Shown: in pieces, positions 1 to 6,112 of the stretch
Position numbering within the stretch: the first letter of the stretch is position 1
Layout of the letters: each line of letters begins with the position of its first letter
Origin: an uncultured Hyphomicrobiales bacterium
GTDB lineage: Bacteria; Pseudomonadota; Alphaproteobacteria; Rhizobiales; Aestuariivirgaceae
Reading direction: 5' to 3'
DNA: 8,082 nucleotides
NCBI GenBank assembly: GCA_903930095.1
Contig: CAIYXE010000672.1
Coordinates: 1 to 8,082 of the forward strand
The notes under the pieces: generated by a model
What the model saw: the letters and a program-made list of their open reading frames with translations, nothing else
What the model was told of the DNA's origin: nothing
Database searches by the model: none
Program-made: the position numbers and the translations under genes

Positions 1-886
1 TCACCAGCGGGATCAGCAAGGCAGACGGCACAATGGCGAAGAAGGCATTTGTCTCGCTCGCACCGTTCTCCAGAAGCCAGGCCGACTGCCCAAAGTAACT
101 GAGCAGCAGGGCAATCATGGCCAATCCGTACCACGCGAAGGCAATGGGCTTGCGCCCGAAATGCCCCATGTCCACATAGATCGCCTCGGCCCCTGTGGCG
201 GCGAGGAGAACGGAACCAAACAGCCCGAAGAGCTGGGCCCAGCTCAGGTGCGCGGCGAGATTGACCGCATAGACCGGCGACACGGCGTAGAGCACATCCG
301 GTCTGCCCAGAACTTGAACGAGTCCAAGCAAGCCGATTACCACAAACCAACACAGCATGATGGGACTGAAGAACCGGCTCAAGGCCTGTGTTCCGAAGCG
401 CTGCACGCCGAAAAGCCCCAGCAGGATGATAATGCTGGCGGACATGACGAGTGGCCCAGCATCCTCATAGATTGTCTCGACGCCCTCGATTGCCGCCATG
501 ATGGACAGCGGCGGGGTAATCAAGCTGTCAGCGAACAGAAGCGACGCCGAAATGATGACGAGCCCGAAGATGGCCGCCTGGCCCAATGCGGAAGATGAGC
601 TGACCCGCGCCTTGAGCACGGAGCAGAGCGCGAAGATTCCACCTTCTCCATCATTGTCGACCAGTGTGATGAACATGATGTACTTGATGCTGACGATGAG
701 CGTCAGCGTCCAGAAAATCAACGAGGCTACGCCGAACACTGTGACCTGTCCGGGCGGCAGCCCCGGCGTAAGGATTGCCTCGTGCATGGCATACATAGGG
801 CTGGTGCCGATATCGCCGAACACGATCCCGATCGCCGCGAAGGCCATAAGCAGTGTGGACGGAGGTGTTTCCTGTTTCTTACTCAT
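1..886 (-). CDS. kup: Kup-family potassium uptake permease, N-terminal part (3' end outside window)
   Basis: Inner-membrane, probably proton-coupled, low-affinity potassium importer of the KUP/HAK/KT family. I translated 295 residues on the minus strand from ATG at 886-884; the frame is still open at base 1. Family landmarks appear in order: GDIGTSPMYAM (residues 24-34), the VSIKY helix followed by DNDGEGGI (77-84), FADSLITPPLSIMAAIEG (118-135), FFSPIMLCWF (172-181), TGAEAIYVDMGHFG (231-244) and SYFGQSAWLL (263-272). The acidic residues tied to transport in the family (Asp25, Glu81 and Glu234 here) are present. Family members run to about 620-660 residues, so less than half is visible. Oddities: the usual (Y/F)GDS motif reads FADS, with Gly replaced by Ala, and the usual GPVM reads SPIM, which suggests a divergent paralogue. 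A weak GAAGGG Shine-Dalgarno lies about 10 bases before the ATG. The family call is firm; the gene symbol is by family. Confidence 0.93.
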   Translation of the reverse strand, partial: MSKKQETPPSTLLMAFAAIGIVFGDIGTSPMYAMHEAILTPGLPPGQVTVFGVASLIFWTLTLIVSIKYIMFITLVDNDGEGGIFALCSVLKARVSSSSALGQAAIFGLVIISASLLFADSLITPPLSIMAAIEGVETIYEDAGPLVMSASIIILLGLFGVQRFGTQALSRFFSPIMLCWFVVIGLLGLVQVLGRPDVLYAVSPVYAVNLAAHLSWAQLFGLFGSVLLAATGAEAIYVDMGHFGRKPIAFAWYGLAMIALLLSYFGQSAWLLENGASETNAFFAIVPSALLIPLV

Positions 887-927
887 GCCGGCATGACCCT
901 TCGTTCCGTTTGTCCCACTGAGTGGCT

Positions 928-955
928 CTTGTATCGAGCAGGCCACGACGGTCAA
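928..955 (-). promoter_or_regulatory. Candidate sigma70-type promoter for kup
   Basis: On the minus strand a TTGACC box (955-950) is followed after 16 bases by TACAAG (933-928). These match the -35 consensus at 5 of 6 and the -10 consensus at 4 of 6 positions. It sits about 41 bases upstream of the kup start codon, a normal leader length. This is a motif match only; alphaproteobacterial promoters are often degenerate. Confidence 0.35.
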
Positions 956-1021
956 GACCTGAGCGTTATTTAGTGTGTCATTCCGCAGGAGCCGTCATGG
1001 CTCTGTTGACTGGAGACCTTC

Positions 1022-1067
1022 GACCGGTATCCGTCCTTCCAGGACGGGCTAGTAGTCTGAACCGGTC
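1022..1067. repeat. Nested inverted repeat (hairpin within a hairpin)
   Basis: Outer arms GACCGGT (1022-1028) and ACCGGTC (1061-1067) are perfect reverse complements. Between them lies a second perfect pair, CCGTCCT (1031-1037) and AGGACGG (1041-1047), separated by TCC. An RNA from either strand could fold into a 7-bp inner stem with a 3-base loop, closed by a 7-bp outer stem with a 13-base bulge on one side. Neither strand has a run of T after the structure, so it is not a canonical terminator. It could be an operator, a structured leader or a remnant of a mobile element. Confidence 0.5.
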
Positions 1068-1395
1068 TTGATCGCCACATGAAGGACCCGGTCAATCTGG
1101 GCGGTAGTCGCAGTAGGCAAACTGCTTCTGAGATGCTGATTTTGGCGATCCCGGGCAGTTTGGCGCTCGAGCATGCAACTGAAGCTATTCACGGAGGACC
1201 ATGCTGCAACTGCCGCTGATGGTTCTCCCCCCTCGGCAGTGTCCTCAGAAATCTTGGTTCGGAAACACTGCTTGATTTGTCAAGTCCCTCGCGATGAACG
1301 CCGGATGAACATTGCATTCTGATCCCATTCAAGCGACGATCTTTAGTTCTGCGGCTAACGAGATTATCATGAACTCGTTGAATCGAAATCAACTC

Positions 1396-1400
1396 AGGAG
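1396..1400 (+). promoter_or_regulatory. Ribosome binding site that fixes the start of the exported-protein gene
   Basis: AGGAG lies 7 bases before the ATG at 1408. The alternative in-frame ATGs at 1312 and 1369 have no comparable site and would place a charged, polar extension before the signal peptide. This supports 1408 as the start. Confidence 0.75.
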
Positions 1401-1407
1401 ACGTCAG

Positions 1408-1779
1408 ATGCCCAGCGCCAAGCTCTCGCTTACACTCGCCGCCGCGTCCATGATCCTTGCGATCGCACCGGCAGAAGCCACGCCCCGTAGTTATCAGTTG
1501 ATCTGCAAGGGTGGTGGCGCGATGGTGGCCACCATCAAGTCCAATGCGACGATTTCCCTCCGCTTTTCACCGGGTGGGGAGGCAGGGGTGGTGCAGGCTG
1601 GGCAGTGCACCTGGGTTGACCGCGGCTTCCGCGAGGGAGAGCCCAACCTATTGTCATTGGCGGGGGACCGCGAGGGTACCGCCTACCTCCTGGACGGCAT
1701 GCTAAGTGGCGACCGTTTCTACGTGCACGTTTACAACGATAGCAACGGCCGCATGGTGGTCACCCGCACCGGCCTCTGA
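1408..1779 (+). CDS. Small exported protein of unknown function, two cysteines
   Basis: I do not recognise a named family. The 123-residue product starts with a typical Sec signal peptide: basic MPSAK, a hydrophobic core (about residues 6-20), and an Ala-x-Ala cleavage site at AEA (22-24) before TPRSYQ. The predicted mature protein has about 99 residues and should be periplasmic or secreted; there is no lipobox. It contains exactly two cysteines, Cys33 in LICKGGG and Cys67 in AGQCTWVDRGF, which could form a disulfide. The pattern QC-T-W-x-DR-(6)-EP resembles small conserved hypothetical exported proteins that I recall from Alphaproteobacteria. The start is chosen for AGGAG 7 bases upstream and the immediate signal peptide. 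It appears monocistronic, with a hairpin 21 bases after the stop and an insertion-sequence remnant beyond. Confidence 0.8.
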   Translation: MPSAKLSLTLAAASMILAIAPAEATPRSYQLICKGGGAMVATIKSNATISLRFSPGGEAGVVQAGQCTWVDRGFREGEPNLLSLAGDREGTAYLLDGMLSGDRFYVHVYNDSNGRMVVTRTGL

Positions 1780-1800
1780 CTGGCCCCCTCCTGGCTTGGC

Positions 1801-1827
1801 GGCACCTCCCTGTGACTGGGAGGTGTC
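1801..1827 (+). terminator. Candidate terminator hairpin after the exported-protein gene
   Basis: CACCTCCC (1803-1810) pairs perfectly with GGGAGGTG (1818-1825) around a 7-base loop. The stem can extend two more pairs, one of them G-T, to 1801 and 1827. It lies just downstream of the stop at 1779. Only TCTTCC follows, so the T-tract is poor; termination is likely from position but not certain. Confidence 0.5.
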
Positions 1828-1867
1828 TTCCATAAGCACCTGATGCCACGAGCGCATCGTTCCAACA

Positions 1868-2335
1868 TTTGGATCCGTAGCCTGCGGCAACAGAGTAGTC
1901 CGAGCATTCCTTTGATGAGAAAAGAGCACAGGTACCACCGATGGCTTGCCAGAGATCGCCCATGTTTCTGGCGGCGGCTCGGAGGTGGGCCGTGAGCTTC
2001 GCGAAGGCCATTTCGATGGGGTGCAGGTCGGGGGCTGTGGGGCGGCAGGAATGGCATCCAGTCGCTCTTGCTTCGGAAAGCCCGCTCAGCGCTTTCGCTC
2101 TTGTGGCTCGACAGATTGCCGGGAATGACGACATCCCCCGGTTGGAGAGCGGGCGATAGCTGGGTTTCGACTTAGGTCTCGAAAATCGCGCGGTTCATCG
2201 GTGCGTCGATAACCCGCGGTGCTTTCAGTCCATCGCATTTGTGGCCGGTGACGAAAGTCTGGGTTCCCCATGAACCGAAAGGGGCCTTGCTGTTCAGCCG
2301 TCCGCCTGCTGTAGAGACGGCTTCGGCGGGGACAA
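1868..2335 (-). pseudogene. Decayed IS630-family transposase (C-terminal DDE domain remnant)
   Basis: Translating the minus strand and allowing for breaks gives the catalytic half of an IS630-type DDE transposase. Recognisable pieces, in order: KAPFGSWGTQTF, DGLKAPRVIDAPMNRAIFET, VETQLSPALQPGDVV, NLSSHKSESAERAFR, FLPPHSP, then DLHPIEMAFAKLTAHLRAAA and AAGYGS near the C-terminus. Lesions: a TAA (complement of 2172-2174) where I expect Tyr in FETYVETQ; a frameshift in the five-G run at 2030-2034 that breaks the P-H-S-P-D-L-x-P-I-E motif; a Gly codon (2118-2120) replacing the second catalytic Asp before NLSSHK; a likely further disruption near 2300-2325; and no normal stop after GYGS. The N-terminal helix-turn-helix half and the first catalytic Asp are absent, and I could not define terminal repeats. 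Boundaries are approximate. The element cannot make a functional transposase. The 109 bases from 2336 to the ATPase start hold no gene. Confidence 0.85.
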
Positions 2336-2444
2336 CCTGTCACGCGCTTCATGCTGACCACGCGGCCTCTCCCGCCATCCCTTCCGTTAGCGATGAACAT
2401 CGCCTATTCAACGTGAAATTTGATTTGGAGGTTTCCGAGGGCAG

Positions 2445-4067
2445 ATGATCCGTATCGAAAATGTCAGCAAGCAGAATGGCCATCAGATCGTTTTCATTGA
2501 GGCATCCGCAGGGTTGCACCGTGGTGAAAAGATTGGCCTTGTTGGTCCGAACGGCGCCGGGAAGACGACGCTTTTCCGGATGATAACCGGAAAGGAAGAG
2601 GCTGATGAGGGGCGGGTGTCTGTCGACCGCGGCATTTCGATTGGCTACTTCAGCCAGGATGTGGGCGAGATGAAGGGCCGCAGTGCCGTTTCCGAAGTGA
2701 TGGACAGTGCAGGGCCCGTCAGTTCCGTCGCAACTGAACTGAAGGAGCTTGAGGCGGCGATGGCTGACCCTGACCGTGCTGACGAGCTGGATCAACTCAT
2801 CGAGCGATACGGTGAGGTGCAAGCGCAGTTCGACGAACTTGGTGGCTATGCGCTGGAAAGTCGCGCACGCGAGATTCTGGCGGGTTTGAGCTTCAGCCAG
2901 GAGATGATGGACGGGGACGTCGGCGCGCTCTCCGGGGGGTGGAAGATGCGTGTTGCCTTGGCGCGCATTCTCCTGATGCAGCCCGATGCGATGTTGCTGG
3001 ATGAACCCAGCAACCATCTCGATCTCGAAAGCCTCATTTGGCTGGAGGATTTCCTCAAGGGCTATGACGGCATGCTGATGATGACCTCGCATGACCGTGA
3101 GTTCATGAATCGCATCGTCACCAAGATCGTGGAGATTGATGGCGGGGAGCTCACGACATATTCGGGGGACTATGAATTCTACGAGCAGCAGCGCGCCTTG
3201 AACGAGCGGCAACAGCAGGCTGCATTCGAGCGGCAGCGGTCGATGCTGGCCAAGGAAATCAAGTTTATCGAGCGTTTCAAAGCCCGGGCATCTCACGCAG
3301 CGCAGGTACAGAGCCGCGTGAAGAAACTGGAGAAGATTGACAAGGTGGAACCTCCCAGGCGGCGGCAGAGCGTACAGTTCGATTTTCCGCAAGCGCCGCG
3401 CTCGGGAGAAGACGTGGCAACCCTGAAGAACGTCTCAAAGCGCTATGGCAGCCGCAGCATCTATGAAGGGCTCGACTTTCAGATACGCCGAAGGGAGCGA
3501 TGGTGCGTGATGGGCATCAACGGGGCGGGAAAGTCGACGCTGCTGAAACTGGTGACCGGCAGTACGGAACCGGATGAGGGGCGGGTTTCGTTGGGCGGTA
3601 GCGTGAAAATGGGATATTTCGCTCAGCACGCTATGGAGTTACTGCAGGGCGAACATACTGTGTTCGAGTCACTTGAGGCCGCCTTTCCCCAGGCCGGGCA
3701 GGGCTCGCTCCGTGCATTGGCTGGCTGCTTCGGCTTTTCCGGTGACGATGTCGAGAAGAAGTGCCGTGTGCTCTCTGGCGGTGAGAAGGCGCGGCTTGTG
3801 ATGGCGAGGATGCTCTATGAACCGCCGAATTTCCTGGTGCTGGATGAGCCCACCAATCATCTTGATCTCTTGACGAAGGAAATGCTGATCAAGGCGCTGG
3901 CGGATTACGAAGGGACCATGCTGTTCGTATCGCACGACCGGCATTTCCTCGCGGCGCTTTCCAATCGCGTTCTGGAACTTGCGCCAGAGGGTATTCATCA
4001 GTATGGCGGTGGTTATACTGAATATGTGGCAAGTACGGGTCGTGAAGCCCCCGGTATTCACAACTGA
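2445..4067 (+). CDS. ABC-F family ATPase, two nucleotide-binding domains
   Basis: Cytosolic, ribosome-associated type of ABC ATPase with no membrane segments; ABC-F proteins act on stalled or initiating ribosomes, and some protect against antibiotics. The 540 residues hold two complete cassettes. The first has Walker A GPNGAGKTT (34-42), Q-loop Gln71, signature LSGGWKMR (162-169), Walker B/D-loop LLDEPSNHLD (184-193) and switch His216. The second has GINGAGKST (357-365), Gln394, LSGGEKAR (443-450), LVLDEPTNHLD (464-474) and an SHDRHF switch. Between them is the charged helical linker typical of ABC-F (about 245-305), containing ERFKARASHAAQVQSR (276-291). Both catalytic Glu residues are present, so it should hydrolyse ATP. 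The start has GGAGG at 2427-2431 and GAGG at 2437-2440; the family N-terminus begins right at MIRIENVSK. It stands alone between insertion-sequence debris and an empty spacer. The subfamily (Uup, YheS, YbiT or YdiF type) cannot be assigned reliably by eye. Confidence 0.95.
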   Translation: MIRIENVSKQNGHQIVFIEASAGLHRGEKIGLVGPNGAGKTTLFRMITGKEEADEGRVSVDRGISIGYFSQDVGEMKGRSAVSEVMDSAGPVSSVATELKELEAAMADPDRADELDQLIERYGEVQAQFDELGGYALESRAREILAGLSFSQEMMDGDVGALSGGWKMRVALARILLMQPDAMLLDEPSNHLDLESLIWLEDFLKGYDGMLMMTSHDREFMNRIVTKIVEIDGGELTTYSGDYEFYEQQRALNERQQQAAFERQRSMLAKEIKFIERFKARASHAAQVQSRVKKLEKIDKVEPPRRRQSVQFDFPQAPRSGEDVATLKNVSKRYGSRSIYEGLDFQIRRRERWCVMGINGAGKSTLLKLVTGSTEPDEGRVSLGGSVKMGYFAQHAMELLQGEHTVFESLEAAFPQAGQGSLRALAGCFGFSGDDVEKKCRVLSGGEKARLVMARMLYEPPNFLVLDEPTNHLDLLTKEMLIKALADYEGTMLFVSHDRHFLAALSNRVLELAPEGIHQYGGGYTEYVASTGREAPGIHN

Positions 4068-4460
4068 CAACTGGGCATGTGGATGAGACCGCGAGGAATC
4101 GTCAATGCCGGAAATTGTGACTGGCGGACATGCCGGGGCGCTACCAGCCTCCAGGCTCTCCACGCCAATCAGAAATGCTCAATCGGCTTCCGCAGCTGGT
4201 CAACAGCGGCGCTATGATCGGCTACCCCGGCGTTCGGCGCGGTGTGCTGGCAAGAGGGTCAGCGGCCAGTTATGCGCCTCGAGTCGTTCCTGTCAGCCGT
4301 TTGAAGAGACGGCCGTAGAAGGATGGCTTGCTGTGACTTGATGCATATCCTTGCGGCCGATACTGATCAAAAAAGCGCCGGCCGAATCGCCGTTCCGAGC
4401 CGATACAAATGATGTGACGGAACAAGTGGTTGATCGTTCGGCCTGCAAGGATGAAATGTC
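4068..4460 (+). other. 393-base spacer, no recognisable gene
   Basis: Between the ABC-F gene and the thioesterase gene I see no frame with recognisable domains, good start signals or consistent codon use. Short frames of 60-80 codons overlap one another and look random. A weak 5-bp inverted repeat, GCCGT (4296-4300) with ACGGC (4309-4313), is present. A promoter for the thioesterase gene should lie here, but I find no box pair good enough to name. Confidence 0.5.
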
Positions 4461-4901
4461 ATGTCTGATACAAAGCCTCGACGCCAACAGCGCAGCGATT
4501 GGCTGCATTTTCTCGAGATCCAGACCCGCTGGGGAGATAACGACGTTTACGGGCATGTGAATAACACCGTCTACTATTCGTGGTTCGACACTGCGGTGAA
4601 TCATTGGCTCATCCGGAAGGGGCTGCTCGATCTCGAGCATAGCCGTATCGTCAGTCTCGTCGTGGAGACAGGCTGCAGCTATTTCGAGAGCGTGACCTAT
4701 CCGGAGCAGATTGACATCGGCTTGCGTGCCGACAGGATTGGCACATCTTCCGTGACCTATGCTCTCGGCGTGTTCCGCAAGGGCGCGCAGGAGACGGCGG
4801 CGGTGGGCCGGTTCGTGCATGTCACCGTGGACCGTGAAACGCGCCGCCCGGTTCCCTTGCCCGAGGCGCTGCGCCTCGCTCTTCGGGAGCTGACGGCTTA
4901 G
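4461..4901 (+). CDS. Acyl-CoA thioesterase, 4HBT/YbgC-like hotdog fold
   Basis: Probable cytosolic acyl-CoA thioester hydrolase. The 146 residues form one hotdog domain, the usual length for the family. The diagnostic N-terminal motif TRWGDNDVYGHVNNTVYYSW spans residues 22-41; Asp28 aligns with the catalytic Asp17 of Pseudomonas 4-hydroxybenzoyl-CoA thioesterase, and GHVNN begins the central helix. The C-terminal strands include the typical V-x-R-D/E-T-x-R-P-x-P-L-P-E ending (about 127-136). The start has AAGGA 9 bases upstream (4447-4451). It is transcribed on its own and converges on the alcohol dehydrogenase operon 58 bases away, so the two need not be linked in function. The acyl substrate cannot be read from the sequence. 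Confidence 0.9.
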   Translation: MSDTKPRRQQRSDWLHFLEIQTRWGDNDVYGHVNNTVYYSWFDTAVNHWLIRKGLLDLEHSRIVSLVVETGCSYFESVTYPEQIDIGLRADRIGTSSVTYALGVFRKGAQETAAVGRFVHVTVDRETRRPVPLPEALRLALRELTA

Positions 4902-4927
4902 AGCATGATCTTGCGCGAGTTCTTTTT

Positions 4928-4949
4928 GGCCAGGTGTTTCCATCTGGCC
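4928..4949. terminator. Hairpin between convergent genes, possible two-way terminator
   Basis: GGCCAGGTG (4928-4936) pairs with CATCTGGCC (4941-4949) over 9 bp including one G-T pair, with a TTTC loop. It lies in the 58-base gap between the stops of the thioesterase (plus) and alcohol dehydrogenase (minus) genes. The T-run (4923-4927) is on the 5' side of the plus-strand stem, so neither direction has the textbook stem followed by U-tract. The position argues for a role in termination or 3'-end protection; the form is atypical. Confidence 0.4.
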
Positions 4950-4959
4950 GGAACGCGCA

Positions 4960-6087
4960 TTATTCGAACATCACGACCTGGCGGATGCCCTGGCCCTCGC
5001 GCATGCGGTCGAATCCGTCGTTGATCTCATCAAGCGTAAGCTTGTGGGTGAGGAGTTTGTCCACCGGCAATTGGCCGGAGCGGAACAGCGAGACGTAGTG
5101 CGGCAGGTCGCGCTTCGGCACGCAGGAGCCGATGTAGGAGCCCTTCAGCGTGCGTTCCTCCGCGGTGAGGCTGACGGCCTGGAGCGGCAGCTTGTGGTCC
5201 GGGTGGGGCAGGCCCGCGGTGACCGTGGTGCCGCCGCGCGCCGTGGCGAGATAGGCCATTTCGAGGGCCTTCACGCTGCCGGCCATTTCGAAGAAATACT
5301 CCACGCCCCCGCCTGATACATCGCGGATCTGCTTCACCGCATCGGGTGCGCTGGCGTCCACCGTGTCGGTGGCGCCCAGCGTACGGGCGAAAGCGAGCTT
5401 TTCGGGCGAAAGGTCCACCGCGATGATCTGGCGCGCGCCGGCGAGTCTTGCGCCCAAGAGCGCGCTCAAGCCCACGCCGCCCAGCCCCGCCACAGCCACG
5501 CTGCTGCCCGGCGGAATGCGCGCGGTGTTGACCACGGCACCCACGCCGGTGAGCACGGCGCAGCCGAAGAGGGCGGCATATTCGAAGGGAATGTCCTTCC
5601 CGATCTTTACGCAGGATTCCTGGGAGACGACCGCATAGTCCGAGAACGCCGAGACGCCGAGATGATGGTTCAACACTTCTTCACCGCCTTCGAAGCGGTG
5701 TGCGCCGCGAAGCAGGGTGCCTGCGGCGTTGGACTTGGCGCCGGGCTCGCAGAGCGCGGGCCGTCCCGTGGCGCAGGGCAGGCAGTGGCCGCAGCTGGGC
5801 ATGAAGATGAGCACGACATGGTCGCCGACACTCAGGCCTTCGACACCGTCACCCAATGCATCGACGATGCCTGCCGCCTCATGGCCCAGCACCATTGGCA
5901 TGACGCGCGGCCGGCTGCCGTCGATGACCGAGAGATCCGAGTGGCAGAGGCCCGCGGCCTTGATCTTCACGCGAAGTTCGCCGGGGCCCGGCTCCTTCAG
6001 TTCTACCTCGACGATCTCGAGGGGGCGCGAGGTGCGGTAGGGGGGCTGCCGCCCCATCTCTGTCAGCTTGGCGGCTCTGATGCGCAT
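4960..6087 (-). CDS. Zinc-dependent alcohol dehydrogenase (MDR superfamily)
   Basis: Cytosolic NAD(P)-dependent oxidoreductase that should interconvert an alcohol and an aldehyde or ketone. The 375 residues match the usual length of class I/III-type medium-chain dehydrogenases. The catalytic zinc site is complete: Cys48 (GLCHSD), His69-Glu70 (GHEAAG) and Cys176 (FGCAVLTG). Four structural-zinc cysteines, Cys99, Cys102, Cys105 and Cys113, sit in SCGHCLPCATGRPALC. The Rossmann fold has GLGGVG (201-206) and Asp225 at the end of the second strand (IIAVD), which favours NAD over NADP. GGGAG lies 9 bases before the ATG. It is the last gene of the symporter-lactonase-dehydrogenase block, 25 bases after the lactonase stop, so it probably oxidises the hydroxy product or alcohol handled by that block. 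The reaction class is secure; the substrate is not known. A glutathione-dependent formaldehyde dehydrogenase role is less likely given the context. Confidence 0.93.
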   Translation of the reverse strand: MRIRAAKLTEMGRQPPYRTSRPLEIVEVELKEPGPGELRVKIKAAGLCHSDLSVIDGSRPRVMPMVLGHEAAGIVDALGDGVEGLSVGDHVVLIFMPSCGHCLPCATGRPALCEPGAKSNAAGTLLRGAHRFEGGEEVLNHHLGVSAFSDYAVVSQESCVKIGKDIPFEYAALFGCAVLTGVGAVVNTARIPPGSSVAVAGLGGVGLSALLGARLAGARQIIAVDLSPEKLAFARTLGATDTVDASAPDAVKQIRDVSGGGVEYFFEMAGSVKALEMAYLATARGGTTVTAGLPHPDHKLPLQAVSLTAEERTLKGSYIGSCVPKRDLPHYVSLFRSGQLPVDKLLTHKLTLDEINDGFDRMREGQGIRQVVMFE

Positions 6088-6112
6088 TGTGCCGGGCTCC
6101 CTTGTCAGAATA

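Larger units (their letters stand above)
887..1407. other. Divergent intergenic region, no convincing gene
   Basis: This 521-base stretch separates the divergent kup gene and the small exported-protein gene. Both strands show only short or arginine-rich open frames with no recognisable domains. It holds the kup promoter candidate, a nested inverted repeat at 1022-1067, and a second 8-base inverted repeat, CAAACTGC (1118-1125) with GCAGTTTG (1155-1162). A 49-codon frame at 1173-1322 lacks a convincing ribosome binding site. I saw no tRNA or known riboswitch. The length is large for a simple divergent promoter region, so decayed coding sequence or a small RNA is possible but unproven. Confidence 0.6.

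Noticed and set aside
161..896. Plus-strand frames across the kup gene (145 and 132 codons)
   Set aside because: They are antisense to a clear multi-motif Kup frame and show no recognisable protein features.
1000..1170. Possible decayed coding sequence on the minus strand, including a stretch reading QIDRVLHVAIKTGSDY before a stop
   Set aside because: The stretch looks somewhat protein-like, but I could not tie it to any family, and the flanking frames are broken.
1173..1322. A 49-codon plus-strand frame starting MQLKLFTEDH
   Set aside because: There is no ribosome binding site before the ATG, no recognisable motif and no support from context. It is too short to claim without homologues.
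1189..1392. A 67-codon minus-strand frame starting MISIQRVHD
   Set aside because: It has an arginine-rich, low-information composition, no start signal and no family resemblance.
1780..2335. A functional insertion sequence
   Set aside because: The transposase has a premature stop, frameshifts and a lost catalytic residue, and I could identify no terminal inverted repeats or target duplication.
2349..3392. A 347-codon open frame on the minus strand opposite the ABC-F gene
   Set aside because: It lies wholly antisense to a gene with complete family motifs, and its translation is rich in His, Leu and Arg with no domain. It is a by-product of codon use in the real gene.
4105..4341. A 78-codon plus-strand frame after the ABC-F gene
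   Set aside because: It overlaps a second random frame, lacks a ribosome binding site and has no recognisable motif.
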